Position numbers and translations under genes: made by a program
Part shown: positions 9,839 to 21,915 of the stretch, one piece after another
How the letters are laid out: each line of letters opens with the position of its first letter
How positions within the stretch are numbered: the stretch's first letter is position 1
NCBI GenBank assembly: GCA_963971425.1
Contig: OZ020522.1
Coordinates: 2,392,168 to 2,456,167, forward strand
Direction: 5' to 3'
DNA: 64,000 nucleotides
Source of the DNA: Bryoerythrophyllum caledonicum
Lineage: Eukaryota > Streptophyta > Bryopsida > Pottiales > Pottiaceae
Notes under the pieces: model-generated
The model's database searches: none
The model's input: only the letters and a program-made list of their open reading frames with translations
Told to the model about the DNA's origin: nothing

Positions 9839-12800
9839 ATGGAGACGATGGCGACGGTGGCTTCGTGCTCGACGACGTCGTTGCTGGCGGCGACGGGGAG
9901 CAGCAAGCAGGTGTCGAGCGTGCAGAGCTTGGGCTCCTGCAGGGCGCTGAAGTTGCGGGGAGCGGGAGCGGCAGGGGTGAGGGTGGCGAGTTTCGGAAGG
10001 GAGAGGAGCGGTGTGGTGCGAGTGGTGAGCAAGCAAGCGGCGGTGTCGACGCCGACGACGAAGGAGAGCGCCGTGGAGGAGGAGGTTTACGACTGCGTCG
10101 TGGTCGGAGCCGGAATCTCGGGCTTGTGCACCGCGCAGGCGCTTGCGACCAGGTATGGACGCGTAATGCGATCTGCGCAGTCGAATGTTTCTGTTTCACG
10201 AGGTTTTTCTTTCTTCTTCTGGACGTCTGCAATGTCATCGATCGGCTAGTGGCATTTAATGAGCTTTCTTTCGCGGCGCATTTCCTTCGACCGAAGGTTG
10301 GCAATTGTCGTTCGAGGTTTAGCGGTGGTTCTATCTGATTCCTGAAGAGGATGGCTACGTCATCGGAGTCGAGCTTCAGTGTCATTAACCATCTGTTGTC
10401 AGTGACGGCTCCTTTTGATTGAGAGTTTGTGATAGGTGACGTAGGGTTTCTTTTCTGAGTCGTTGGAACTTTATCATGAGGTTTAAGACCTAAGTTTGAT
10501 GTTTTGAGAAATGAGATGCCAGAGAATCCATTTCAGAATGCCCTGTATTACTCGTCCTCCTTTATGATTATTTTTTGTGTTTGATGCCGGAAGTATTTCC
10601 TGGAGAGGATTCTCATATCATTGAATTGGATCTTCAGTGAAATCAACCGTCCGTTGTCAGTGAGGGCTGGTTTGATTGGGATTCTGTAGTAGGTGATGTA
10701 AGTTTTTTCCGTGTTTTTTCACGAGGTTTAGGATCTTAGGTGTACATTTTTTGAATGGCATGGGGTCTCTTCCGTGGAATGAACTGTTACGTGGAATTCT
10801 TTTCAGGCATGGTTCTGTAGTGAGCAATGTCTTAGTCACGGAAGCAAGGGATCGGGTGGGAGGCAACATCACGACGGTTCAGGGGGAGGATGGATATCTG
10901 TGGGAGGAGGGTCCCAACAGCTTTCAACCCAACGACTCAATGTTGGCGGCAGCGGTAATTTACCTAGTATCACTGTATATTTCAGTGTATGCATTATTTT
11001 CAACTTCTGGAGATGGCTGTTGCGACTTTTAGTGCTGTATTTTTCTGGATATCTGAGTCATATGGTGAATGATGTCCTGTAGCAGAATTATTTGGTGTCT
11101 GGCTCGTTCAAAATCTGGATCTGCCAGATGAGCTCTTGAGCGTGAATGTTGATGTCATTATGCGAATAGCTCTGTCAAAGTGAACTGGTGTGAGTTGCTT
11201 ACTAGAACATTCGAAATATTGCAGATAGACAGCGGGTTGAAGGATGAGTTGGTGTTGGGGGATCCTAAATCTCCTCGCTACGTGTTATGGGGAGGCCGAT
11301 TGCGACCTGTTCCTGCAGGTAACCCTTTTGCACATGGGTGTCCTTGACACTTTTCCAAGTTTCGCTCCCTTGCTTTGAGCAGCTTATTAGTTATTTCAAA
11401 GTACTGCGCAAACATTCTTTACCTGGATTGTTTAGACTGTAATCAGCAGCATCTACGGGTTTTAGTTGTAACTTAGAGGACGGGACCCCTTCTAGTCTAC
11501 ATCAGGTTTCTTTAATCTAAGGAAGTGCATTGTATCTTCAGCGTTCTCTTAGTTTTTGGAATTCGTTTGCATTTTTTAGAGACATGACTCCAACTGCTTC
11601 GTATCTGTTTTGATACCATCTCCTCTGGGTGCAGGTCCGGCTGACTTGCCATTTTTTGACCTGCTCAGTATTTTTGGAAAGCTACGGGCTGGTTTTGGAG
11701 CCATGGGGCTGAGGCCTGCTGCTCCTGTAAGTTCATATTTGTTTGCGTTAGAGTCTGCAATATTGACAGTTTGAATCCTGTCCAGTTTCGCCTGGGCAAA
11801 CCAAAAATTGTCATTTTTAATACAGTTATTTGGCGCTGTTCTTTTCAGCTGCTTCTGAGTTGTTTGTGTAGTTAGTTAAAGATTGAAGCGTGAGTTTTAA
11901 GTGTTCAATTTCCTTTTTACAATATGATATCAACAACTCTTTGCTACCCTTTGAATTCGCATCTGAGCAATGTAATACTTCGAGTCACGCCAGGGCAGTT
12001 TGTTTGTTAATCATACGGATCGTCTAGGAGAAAGTGTTGACTTTATTTGATGTCTTGATGTAGGGCCGCGAGGAATCAGTGAAGGAGTTCGTGTCGCGTA
12101 ATTTGGGTCAGGAGGTTTTTGAGCGGCTGATTGAGCCATTCTGTTCTGGTAAGAAGCATTCATTTAATGTTCTTACGGTTCTTGGGGAAGAATTGTGTCT
12201 TTCATCAATAATGGTTGTTCGCATTTTACCACGTTGTGAATCAATCTGATTGATTCGGATGTTTACAGGTGTGTACGCCGGAGATCCTTCAAAGCTGAGT
12301 ATGAAAGCTGCTTTTGGTAAAGTGTGGAAGTTAGAAGAAATTGGTGGCAGTATTATCGGCGGTACATTCAAGATGATCCAAGAAAGAAAAGCCAATCCAC
12401 CACCTCCTCGCGATGAGTAAGTTCCGTGGATCTTCCCTTTCATATTCACGAAAGTACCAGCTCGATCTAACGATGGCACGTATTATTAATCTCCACAAAG
12501 TCTTAAGAGTTGTTAGATCTCAATTGGTTCTTTCTAGCTTTGTTCTGCTTCGCCAATATCGACCACTCTCACCTAGTTGTTTGACATGGAGTGATTGGTG
12601 ATGTTCGCTCTATGATACAGAAGCACACTGACATATGTAGAATATCAAGAAGTTAAATATATTTGATTTGCTGCGTTTCGCAGGCGACTACCAAAACCGA
12701 AGGGACAGACTGTGGGCTCGTTCAAAAAGGGGTTGATCACCCTCCCGAATGCAATCGCCGCACAGTGAGTCTCTTGGTTCTTGACTCATCTTGCATTACA

Positions 12801-14166
12801 GTTGAAAAACAACTGATCATTCATTCGTAATTATTTTGCGAATGCGCAGTAATTGCCTGCCCCTATGTGTACATTTGATTGGATTTTCTCGTGAAGATGT
12901 GAAGTCACTATGCTCCTCATGTGACAACAACGGTGTATTTATTTTGCAGACTGGGGGACAAAGTGAAGGTGAACTGGAAGCTTACCACCATTAAGAAGAC
13001 AGATGCCGGCTACACCTTGACGTACGGGACACCTGAGGGAACAAAAACTGTGAACGCAAGATCACTTGTTCTCACAGTGCCTGCATATGTTGCAAAGGAG
13101 ATTCTGCGCCCCCTCTCTGTATGTATCTTCCCCATATCCTCGTGATGTTTAAATTTCCCATGTTGATCACCGGGTTAGCCAACAGGATATGTTCCGTATT
13201 CGAAGTTTCTAAATATGTCTTGGCGAGTGGATCAGGAAGGGGCAGCTGAGGCGCTCTCTCAATTCTACTATCCTCCAGTGTGCGCCGCTACCATCTCTTA
13301 TCCATTGTCAGCTCTACGTGAAGACCGCCTCACGGACGGAAAGTTGTTTGGATTTGGCCAGCTTCACCCTCGCAGCCAAGGTGTCCAGACACTAGGTATG
13401 GTCTTAGACTTCGCCTTTCACTAGAACTCTTGCAGCAATCTATGGTGAGGATACCAAGATAATATGAATGATATTGGATCGTTCACGTGAATCGATCATA
13501 TATGTCCGGTTGATGCTTCTGTAAACCATTGGAGATTTACAAGAGGCCAATGTTGCACCTAACTTACGTTGTCTTGATCCACCAGGTACCATCTACAGCT
13601 CCTCATTGTTTCCTAACCGGGCTCCAGAGGACCGTGTGCTGCTCCTAAACTACATCGGCGGTGCCCAGTTCCCACAAATTACTGAGAAGGTAAAATCTCG
13701 TCATGCCAGCGGACACTGACTAGCTTGTTAAAGTATCATGCCAGACATTGTAACAGTCTAGTACTTCGGCAACAATGTGTGTTTGATGCCAGCTCCTTTA
13801 CCTCGAAGTTCTTCAGACTGTAGCTACATGAACCTAAGTCCTCTGTAATTGCAGAGTGAGGAAGAAATCGTGGAGATGGTGGACAAGGATCTCCGCACCA
13901 TGCTCTTGAAACCCGACGCGCCTGCCCCACAGATTCACGGAGTGCGAACGTGGCCCACAGCCATTCCTCAGTTTACAATTGGCCATCTCGATCACTTGGA
14001 GAGTGCCAAGGATGCCCTCAAAAGTGCAAACTGCGAGGGACTCTTTCTTGGTGGCAACTATGTCGTGGGAGTTGCCCTGGGCCGATGTGTGGAAGGTGCG
14101 TATGAAAGTGCCCAGACCATCTCACAATATGTGAGCCAAATCCCAGCCAAGACTGGTTCGGCCTGA
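9839..14166 (+). CDS. PPOX: Protoporphyrinogen IX oxidase, plastid type, 11 exons
   Basis: This FAD enzyme oxidises protoporphyrinogen IX to protoporphyrin IX, the last step shared by chlorophyll and heme synthesis; it is the target of diphenyl-ether herbicides. Exons: 9839-10152, 10807-10954, 11225-11318, 11635-11726, 12064-12148, 12269-12416, 12684-12764, 12950-13118, 13236-13395, 13586-13689, 13855-14166. All introns are GT-AG and the exons sum to 1,707 nt (568 residues plus stop). Residues 1 to about 80 are Ser/Ala/Arg-rich with few acidic residues, a typical chloroplast transit peptide. The Rossmann FAD motif GAGISG is at 90-95. Family blocks follow in order: [90 protein letters not shown] and C-terminal [19 protein letters not shown]. 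No frame break is visible. The plastid assignment rests on the N-terminal extension and closeness to plant PPO1. Confidence 0.97.
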
Positions 14167-15539
14167 TTGATCCTGCCATACTACAGAATTTCACTAGCTC
14201 AATTCAGGTTAAACAATTTTGTAATGTTCGAGTCCAGAGCATCTTCAGTGTAGGTATTTTATTTTTTGTATACTCTTTTGTACTCTCTACTTCAAGTAGT
14301 AAAGAAAATAGCAAAATCATTCGCTTCTCTGAGCTCCTAGGAGTCTGTTCATTCGAGAATGAAATGAGAGATGACATTCGATCATCGGTACTTGCCATGT
14401 TTGTATTGCTTCATTACCCATTGATTAAACAATACATTTTTTTGGGAATATTAATAACATTCTTGGACCCGTTTTCTTCTTCGGGTTGAAACCCAATGTA
14501 CTGTACAAAAGCTTTGAAGAATGGAATTCCCTTTCAACAATATCCCTTTCTACAGTTAAATAGTTGTGTAGAAGACAACATGCACTAATCAATGTTGGGG
14601 CGCATTTAAAAGTGCATTTAAATCATGGAGAATTTGAAATTTATTATTCAAAATTCCCAAGGAAATCTCAGTAAGATGTTCAACCTCAAACAAATAAGGT
14701 TGAACATGTTTGACCTTATTTGTTGAACAACATTATTCAAAATTTCCAAGGAATTATTGTGAGGAATTCCTTTGCTTTGTAGTCTTTTCCTTAGTGCAGA
14801 ATATCACAAATGAGCAGCATCAGAACTTCCTCCTAATGCTTCAATGGCAAACATCAAAAAAATCTTTTCTTATGGATACATATACAGTAAAAAACTGAGA
14901 ATTTAAATTTTAGGTGGATAAACCTTATGCTTTGTGACGGTACCATAATTGAGTTGTTTCTTAAACTCAATTTCTATCCTAGGTCATCTTTGGCTAAAAG
15001 CTCAACACAAGGAGTAATTTGATGGATTCCCAAAAAATCTTCTTGATAGGCCCTTGTCTTTCTATCCCTTTTCTAATTGGATTTGTTCAGGTTTGGCACG
15101 TTGCAGGGTTTGTGGAGGTTGGTTTATGTGTTCTAAACCAACTAGGAGGTTAAGCAGCCAAGGGAAGACCTAGATTCTAGTTCTAGTTGGTAATTAGAGT
15201 TAGTATTAGAGTCTTTTGACTTTTAGGGCCTTGGTGATGTCTTTTGACATCTCATTTGGGACTTGGAGTCCAAATGACCTCCACGTGTAGTTGAAGGAGA
15301 CTCATTTTTCTCAAGTTGAGTCTCCCACGTGATGGAGTGAGGGAGTGTGTGCATGCGTGCACTCCATTAGCTTCATTGTTACTATGTGATCATTCTTTAA
15401 GAATGGCATTGACTTGACTATTTGTCATTTACAAGTAGGTTGCACTTGTTTCTTACTTGAAAAAGATCACCACCTTTATATGAGCGTACTCTTGTGGATT
15501 TTTAACACTTACAACCCTCAAAATCCAGTACAAGTGGGT
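14167..15539. other. PPOX 3' flank and intergenic DNA, no gene recognised
   Basis: The first few hundred bases are probably the PPOX 3' UTR. A hairpin lies at about 14678-14731 (GTTCAACCTCAAACAAATAA pairing with TTATTTGTTGAAC), flanked by direct repeats TTATTCAAAATTCCCAAGG and TTATTCAAAATTTCCAAGG, and looks like a small foldback insertion. 15000-15450 holds no recognisable gene. Confidence 0.45.
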
Positions 15540-16867
15540 CAATGCTAGGTTGTTCGGATGAAAGTGAGGAGGATAGTGTCTCAGGGGAAATATTAAAGAA
15601 GCAATTTTAGGGAAGATTGGTCTTTGAAGAGACAACATTGTAACCAATTTGTGTTTCATCGAAAACCACATCTCTACTTTTGGAAACCTTCCTTCTTTGT
15701 GGATCAAATAACCTATATCCTTTGCTTTTTGAGCCATAGCCTAAGAAAATGCATTTGATAGTTTTACTATCAAGTTTGATTCGCTTGCTATCAAGGATAT
15801 GAACGTATGCTAGTGTCCCAAAAATCCTCAAGTGTTTGACAGAAGGTTTGACATTATAATATTTCTGATCTGGAGTCATCCCTTGATTAGCACGCGTGGG
15901 GATGATATTGACTAGGTAGTTTGCCGTGTTGAGTGCCTTTGTCGATAGTAAACGTGGAAGTTGACTAGCGGCTCTCATGGATCGAGCTTTTTCAAATAAA
16001 GTCCTATTGGGACGTTCACTAATACCATTTTGCTAAGGAGTTAGTGCCATTGTGAGTTGACGTTGGATTCTGTGATTGATAAGATATGAGTCAATTTCAT
16101 GAGAGAGGTATTCACCTCCTTGATCACTGCGTAGTGTCATAATGTGCCTCCATGTTTCCTTCTCTACTCAAGCCTTAAATTCAAGGAATTTTTGGAAAGT
16201 TTCACTCTTATGTCTCATGAAGTAGACAAAATTCTTCCTAGAATAATCATCGGTGAAGGCTATAAAATATTGGAAGCCACTGAGTGATGGTGTGAGGATG
16301 GATCCTACTACATCAGAGTGGATAAGCTGAAGTACTTGAGAAGTTTGATTCATGGAGAGTTTTGAAAAACACTCCTTGTGTTGTCTACCAGCCATCCAAT
16401 CTCCACAAATGCTCCAAATTGTAGGAAATGTCGATAAGCCTTGAACACATTGTGCATTTGCACAGTGTTGAAGACTTGCATAATTGAGATGTCCAAATCT
16501 CTTATGCCAGAAGTGCATAGTTGATTTAGAGACGACATAATTCACAATAGCTTCACTTCTTTTGTTGGTGAATTGATAAAGTCTGTCTGTCATATCACTA
16601 TAAGAAACTCGTGTTTTTTGTCACGTCCTGAATCATGTCCCAGGAGACATGTAGACATCCGAATTTACATCCCTCTGACGTACCAACGCGTGTAACACGC
16701 TATAACGCGTGGGGACATCACCAAAAACGCGAGGACATCCCTGCGATAGGGACGATTTTCGGAGATTTTGGGAGGCTGGAAATGGTGCCAACTGGGCGCC
16801 ACGTAGACGACACCTAAGCGGCAGGATGATGGGCAGTGCCACATGGCCGGGAAATTCATCCTCTCCA

Positions 16868-16976
16868 TTGGTGACGTGGCATCTGACGTGGCATCTGACG
16901 TGGCATCTGACGTGGCATGTGACGTGGACCCACGTGGCCTCTGATGTGGATCCGGGAAAGAGTGACGTGGCATGCC
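16868..16976. repeat. Tandem GACGTGGCATCT cluster with ABRE/G-box cores
   Basis: The 12-bp unit GACGTGGCATCT is repeated about four times in tandem, then further ACGTGG copies and a palindromic ACGTGGCATGCCACGT (about 16965-16980) follow. ACGTGGC is the core of abscisic-acid response elements bound by plant bZIP factors. Here it lies in the left subterminal region of the CACTA element, so it may simply be transposase-binding repeats. Confidence 0.75.
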
Positions 16977-18237
16977 ACGTCAGCAGAGATTTGCGTCGTT
17001 TTTTTTTCAGATTCATGTTTGCCGGGACGTCACTGGGAACATGGCTGCGTTTTACAAAACGTCCCAGATTGACGTGGACATGTCGACGTGGATGTCTACA
17101 GCGACGCGTACTGGCTGTGGATGTTCGTTTTGTCGAACATTGCCATGTTGCACAGGACATGTCCATAGACATGACCAAGTTCTGAGGTACGTTGCTTATC
17201 CATGTACGTGGTTATAGAAGGTGTCATCGCGGATGTCTCATAAAATTTATGCGTGTCTGACGTGACATCTCCTGAGACATGGTATTGTTCACGGCGTGTA
17301 TTTGATGATGTTTTGGAGGATACGAGACGAGTTGTAGAAGACACGAGTACTGCCTATGTGGACGTCGTTGTGAACGCGCGGACGTCTATATGATGACGTC
17401 ATATTGTTCTTCAGGACGTCTCTGAAAACATCTACTTCAAATTTATGGATGTTATGAAATACGTCGTCGTGACCCTACAATAGTCCCTGAAAACATCTGT
17501 GCGTCATGTGTGATGTGTTACCAAGACATCAACGACGACATGTAGACGTCGCGAAAGACATCCACTCACCATGTCATAGGTGTTACTGAAGACATCATCA
17601 CGTAGACCGAGACGTCCGAGAATACATCCGCATGTCTATCTGATCCGAGAAAGAGACTGAACCCTTAAAAAGTAGACGTCTCATAAAACATCCCCATGTC
17701 GCTAAAGTGTCACAACATCGTAGCCTAAAACATTGCCGCGTTTGTGAACATGTCCAGGAATGTCTCCATAGACACGGGGATGTTTCAAAAGACGTCTCTG
17801 CGTTTCCTAAGTGTTGCGGCATACGTCTTCTACAACATGGTCACGTCTATATGTCGCTCACAGCACATTGCATGTCCAACACTGCACATGTTCAACAGGC
17901 CAACAACGCATGCGGTTAAACAAGGGATTTTCAAAAGAAGGAAATTGCTATAAATCTAGTTAGTAGAACAACGTCCATAAACTGTTAGCTCTAATCACAA
18001 CACTATGTGAACGTTCAACATGCCCCACAAAGTGCAATACAACCTACATCATGTGACAAGACGTCTCTTGGGATGTTCTACCAAACATCTCAGACGCTCA
18101 TGGAAACGTCGACGCGTTTGATTGGACGTCTTTGAAGACGTCTACGAAGACGTCTTCTAGATTTCCCGTGTTGTTCATACATCATGCAGTGGCTCACCTA
18201 AGTCTCATTTGGGCGAGCATTAGATTGTGCAATTATT

Positions 18238-18480
18238 CGTCTACTTGCACGCCTCTTTCTTCATTTCTTCTTTGCTGCCTCTACACTCTAAACTCTACAC
18301 TCTCAAAGTCTAACTTCTAACCTCTAAACTCTATACTATATAACTTTAACCTCTACCCTCTAAACTCTAATACTCTCAAATTCTAAAACTCTAACCTCTA
18401 CACTCTAAACTCTAACATTCTAACTTGTAAACTCAGTCTACACTCTAAAACTCCAACCTCTACATTCTAAACTCTAACTA
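18238..18480. repeat. Degenerate CTCTAAA minisatellite, telomere-like
   Basis: About 240 bp are built from 6-8-bp variants of CTCTAAA (ACTCTAAACTCTACACTCTA, CCTCTAAACTCTA and so on). This differs by one base from the plant telomere unit CCCTAAA. The array is irregular, lies inside the CACTA element, and shows no pure CCCTAAA run. Confidence 0.8.
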
Positions 18481-21400
18481 CTTGGAGAAATGAAGGCCAA
18501 AGTGAGCTTTGTGCAACCTCAAATTCTACTTAAAGGTCTCATGACCTAACTATGGCTGCAACAGCTAACCCTCGCCGCCTCTATTCATCCAATGAACTTG
18601 ATGAAATTCATCCTACTTGATGGTTATGTTTTGCAAGACACGATGATGTTTTCCAGGACATGTCAATGTTTTGCCAAACACTGTTGATGTTTTCAGAGAC
18701 GTCTTTGTGGGATGTCCTCAAAGACATGTAGACGTTACTCGAGACATCTTCAATTGGATGTCTCAAGTGAAGTGGACCTATACACAGAATGACGTGTCAC
18801 CTTGTCCGACATGGAATTGTGTTTGCCATGTAGATGAAGTGCTGTAAACTAAAAAATATATAATATGTCCGCATGGGTAAGCCACCAAGGACTTTACAAA
18901 ATCACCCTAAATTCCTTATAATTCTGGTTTTGGTAGAAAAGTGGTATTTTAATATTATATTAATTAATAAATATTATTTAATATTTAAATAAACAGTACT
19001 GAATTTAATATGTCCACTTTAATTACAGAATAATCAGTTTTTATAAAAATATTATTATAATATTAATTAATATTTTGTATATTTAATATTTAAAATTTTA
19101 TTTTATTTTGGAAACCATTTTGATACGAAGTGGACAAATCAGAAATTTCAGAGGATCAAAGTTAATAAATATAATCAGAACATTCTTCAATTTTATATAT
19201 TTAATTTTTTATATATTTTTAAAAAAAAATCTTGTTCAATAAGGCTCGTACCCTTTTGTTTCTCCTCTTGCATACCACTGCCCGTTTCGCTGTTTTTTTT
19301 AACGTTGGGCTGCTTTCTACCTTGCACAGCAATAACTTCGACATTCTTACCCTAGGTGAAACGCTTGTCCGCTGCCAGCGTGGCAGTTTTGCGTCACCCA
19401 AGATGTCCTCGATGACGTCCTCGGAGATGGGCGCGTTGTTGGAGACATTGTCGCGTCTCCTATTTCGCACGCGCGTTTCGGGACCCTCCCACCTCCACTG
19501 TTCATTATTGACGCGTGGACATCCTCACGTTCACGGGGACATTACTGGCTAGCTCCAAGACATCAAAAAAACACGCTGACATGATTAAGGACATAACAAA
19601 AAACACGGGTTTCTTATAGTGTATTCCTATGTCCAACTGATAAGATTGATTTTTGTTCATCAAGAATAAGACATTTATTTCTTGAGAAGACAATAGTATG
19701 ACCTTGATCGACTAATGAACCAACGGATAAAAAGTTTTTTTCAATGTCGGGACATATAAAACGTGATCCAAGTTAATTCCACTAGAATCAAGTCTAGTGT
19801 GTACACTGGATGAACCAACTGCTGCAATGCGGTAGGCATTACGGTCACCACTTGTTACATTATGCCCATAATCACTTATACCAACATTTTGTAAGTTATT
19901 ATAGTTTCATGTTACATGATGACTTGCACTGGAGTCCATAAGCCATATAGAGTTCTCATATTCTGCAAGGTTGGCCTCCATTGACCAATCACTCTCCATA
20001 TATGTTTCTCCCTCAACATAATTAACAGTTGAGTAATTGCCATATGGGCAATTTCTCGCAAGATGTCCCGATGTACCACAATTGTAACATATGGGTTATC
20101 CTCGCGGCATCCTATGTATTGATTGGGATCCATAAGGTCCCATAGTGAAGTGGACACTAGCAGGTTGGAAGGGGCCTGACCAGGTAGTAAACCCTGGCCC
20201 AAGACCCATATCCTAACCTCGCGCCTGGGTACCCAGGGCTGGACTTGGCGCAAGCCCAAAGGTAGCCATCCCGAGGGCATGTAGCTAGGGGTTGTATGCC
20301 CATGACCGCCTCTTGCAGCTCCGTAGCTGCCGCCCACGCCTGCAAACCCTGAGTGTTTGCAGGTATGTAGCCGTGCGCAGGTTTATAGCTCCCGTAGAAC
20401 TCCATCGGGGAATACTAGCCGTTAGAGAGAAATGATGCGTATCCGCCTGATCTGTCAGCACAGTAGCCGTTACCTGAGGTTTCTCAGTTCCAAGCTTGTC
20501 CTTGCATGTTGTATCTCCACGTAGGTGCTCCTCGTCTACTGCCTCCTCTTCTCTGATATTGCACAGACAGTGCTTCTTCATGGCCTCGTTTTTGAACTCT
20601 CAGGTTCTTTCGGTGTGATTTCGTAAGAAGTTTTCCCATCACAACATCAAGTGTAGGATCAGTGAGATAGGTAATACCTTATTTGGTCATCTCATAACTC
20701 TGCGGAAGACCATTGAGAACAAGGTTGATTAGTGTATTGTCTGCAATCTCCTCTCCATGGCACTTGAGCTGATTGCGTAGGTCCATGGCGTCTATGAGAT
20801 AGGTGTTGATATCTTCTCCTTTGCGCATAGTCATCCCGTAGAGTTTGTTCGTGAGCATCTGGATCTGTTGCTCATCTCTAGTTGAGAACATTGACTTCAA
20901 CATTCTCCATATGTCCGTGGGATCTTTGTGTTGATTGACTGCGCCGAGTAAGTTGTCACCTAGAGACATGGTAAGTCCGGTTTGTGCACATTGTTTTGCT
21001 TCTAGCAGCTTCTTTTCTTCATATGATACTCCTCCTACACTGACTAGATATGTCGTTGCACTCGTTATTCTACACTTGGTCACTACCAGCAGCCAAAGGC
21101 CCTCTCTCTTCAACACCGCAATCATCTTGATCTGCCACACGTTATAGTTCAATGGTCCTACTAGTTTGCTAGAATCACCAACCTCACAATTGTTGCTTCT
21201 ACTACTTTCTGCCATCTTCTAGATCTCAATTCTATTTTCTAGATCTACTACAAGGAACGGCGCTCACTTGTCACTACTAAGTCATGGCCCTCATACCATG
21301 TTTAAACACCATGAACTAAGTCGCTTACTTAGTGGTGGCAATGTGCCTGAATATATACAAATGGAGAAGAGGCGCAAGCCGTCCTTGACGTAATAAACTA

Positions 21401-21693
21401 GGATTACAGTATTGCTACAATGAAAGAATGTATCTACAATAATATAACAGACACATGATGTGGTTTGGTATGCCAACAATCACATCATCCCCATCATCAA
21501 CTTTACAAACCTTTATTCCACACCAACAATATTTTTGAATCTCAAACTGCATATTAGTCCAAAAATTAAGATATATAACCTCCTCCTTACGAATCAAAAT
21601 GTCACCATCTTCAACTTTTGCATTCTATTTTCACAACTCTTAGAACTCCTTTCGATACCCAAATTCTATGATACTCTCCAATTCTGATTCTTT

Positions 21694-21915
21694 ATTCCCT
21701 AAACGTTAGAAGGTGCCACTAGTGACCACAGTATTTTACATTTATAGTGTTACATTTGAATGTGGTGACTGCAGTATTCTATATGTATGGTGTTGTACAT
21801 GATAAGATTCACATATTGAAATGACCTCCAAATGAAAGATGTTAGATGAAGAATCTTCATTCTAAAGGTGTAAGGTGCTTGCTAAACTTTAATACATATA
21901 TACTAGAGTGTACTC
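21694..21915. repeat. TIR element, family B, copy 1 (right end decayed)
   Basis: It starts CCCTAAACGTTAGAAGGTGCC and shares with 61582-61815 and 63126-63357 the blocks TGACCTCCAAATGAAAGATG and GAAGAATCTTCAT/A plus CTAAAGGTGTAAG. The right terminal repeat seen in the other copies is not recognisable here. Confidence 0.75.

Larger units (their letters stand above)
16596..19621. mobile_element. CACTA (EnSpm-like) transposon, non-autonomous, inserted in Copia fossil
   Basis: The left end CACTATAAGAAACTCGTGTT matches the reverse complement of the right end, CACTATAAGAAACCCGTGTT, and the similarity continues through TTTTGTCACGTCCTGAATCATGTC, about 44 bp in all. The 3-bp target duplication TAT lies at 16593-16595 and 19622-19624. 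Both features define CACTA elements. No transposase is seen. The interior is packed with short GACGTC, GACATC and GACGTGG motifs that look like the subterminal transposase-binding repeats of this class. It also holds a tandem ACGTGGC cluster, a CTCTAAA-like array, and an AT-rich stretch at 18.85-19.22 kb. It interrupts a Copia coding frame, so it is younger than the Copia insertion. Confidence 0.92.
15540..21690 (-). mobile_element. Ty1/Copia LTR retrotransposon fossil, broken and truncated
   Basis: Read on the minus strand: a probable 5' LTR remnant (about 21690-21300), a primer-binding site resembling initiator-Met tRNA (TGGTATGAGGGCC, about 21299-21282), a gag block (21215-20679), a CCHC zinc knuckle (CYNCGTSGHLARNC, about 20093-20052), a protease/pre-integrase stretch, an HHCC-type pre-integrase region (WHKRFGHL) and a Copia integrase (about 16480-15607). 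Reverse transcriptase, RNase H and a matching 3' LTR are not found, so the element is truncated at its 3' side. A CACTA transposon splits it between protease and integrase. The coding region has several breaks; it looks old. Confidence 0.85.

Noticed and set aside
9798-10385. 195-residue open frame on the minus strand opposite PPOX exon 1
   Set aside because: It is a shadow of GC-rich exon 1 and its intron; Ser/Pro/Arg-rich without a domain.
15000-15450. 3' LTR of the first Copia fossil
   Set aside because: No similarity to the 21.3-21.7 kb segment that should be the matching LTR.
16633-17185. Several overlapping open frames on both strands at the CACTA left end
   Set aside because: They arise from tandem GACGTGGC repeats with no stop codons and show no protein-like conservation.
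18238-18480. Interstitial telomere
   Set aside because: Units are CTCTAAA variants, not CCCTAAA, and irregular; reported only as telomere-like.
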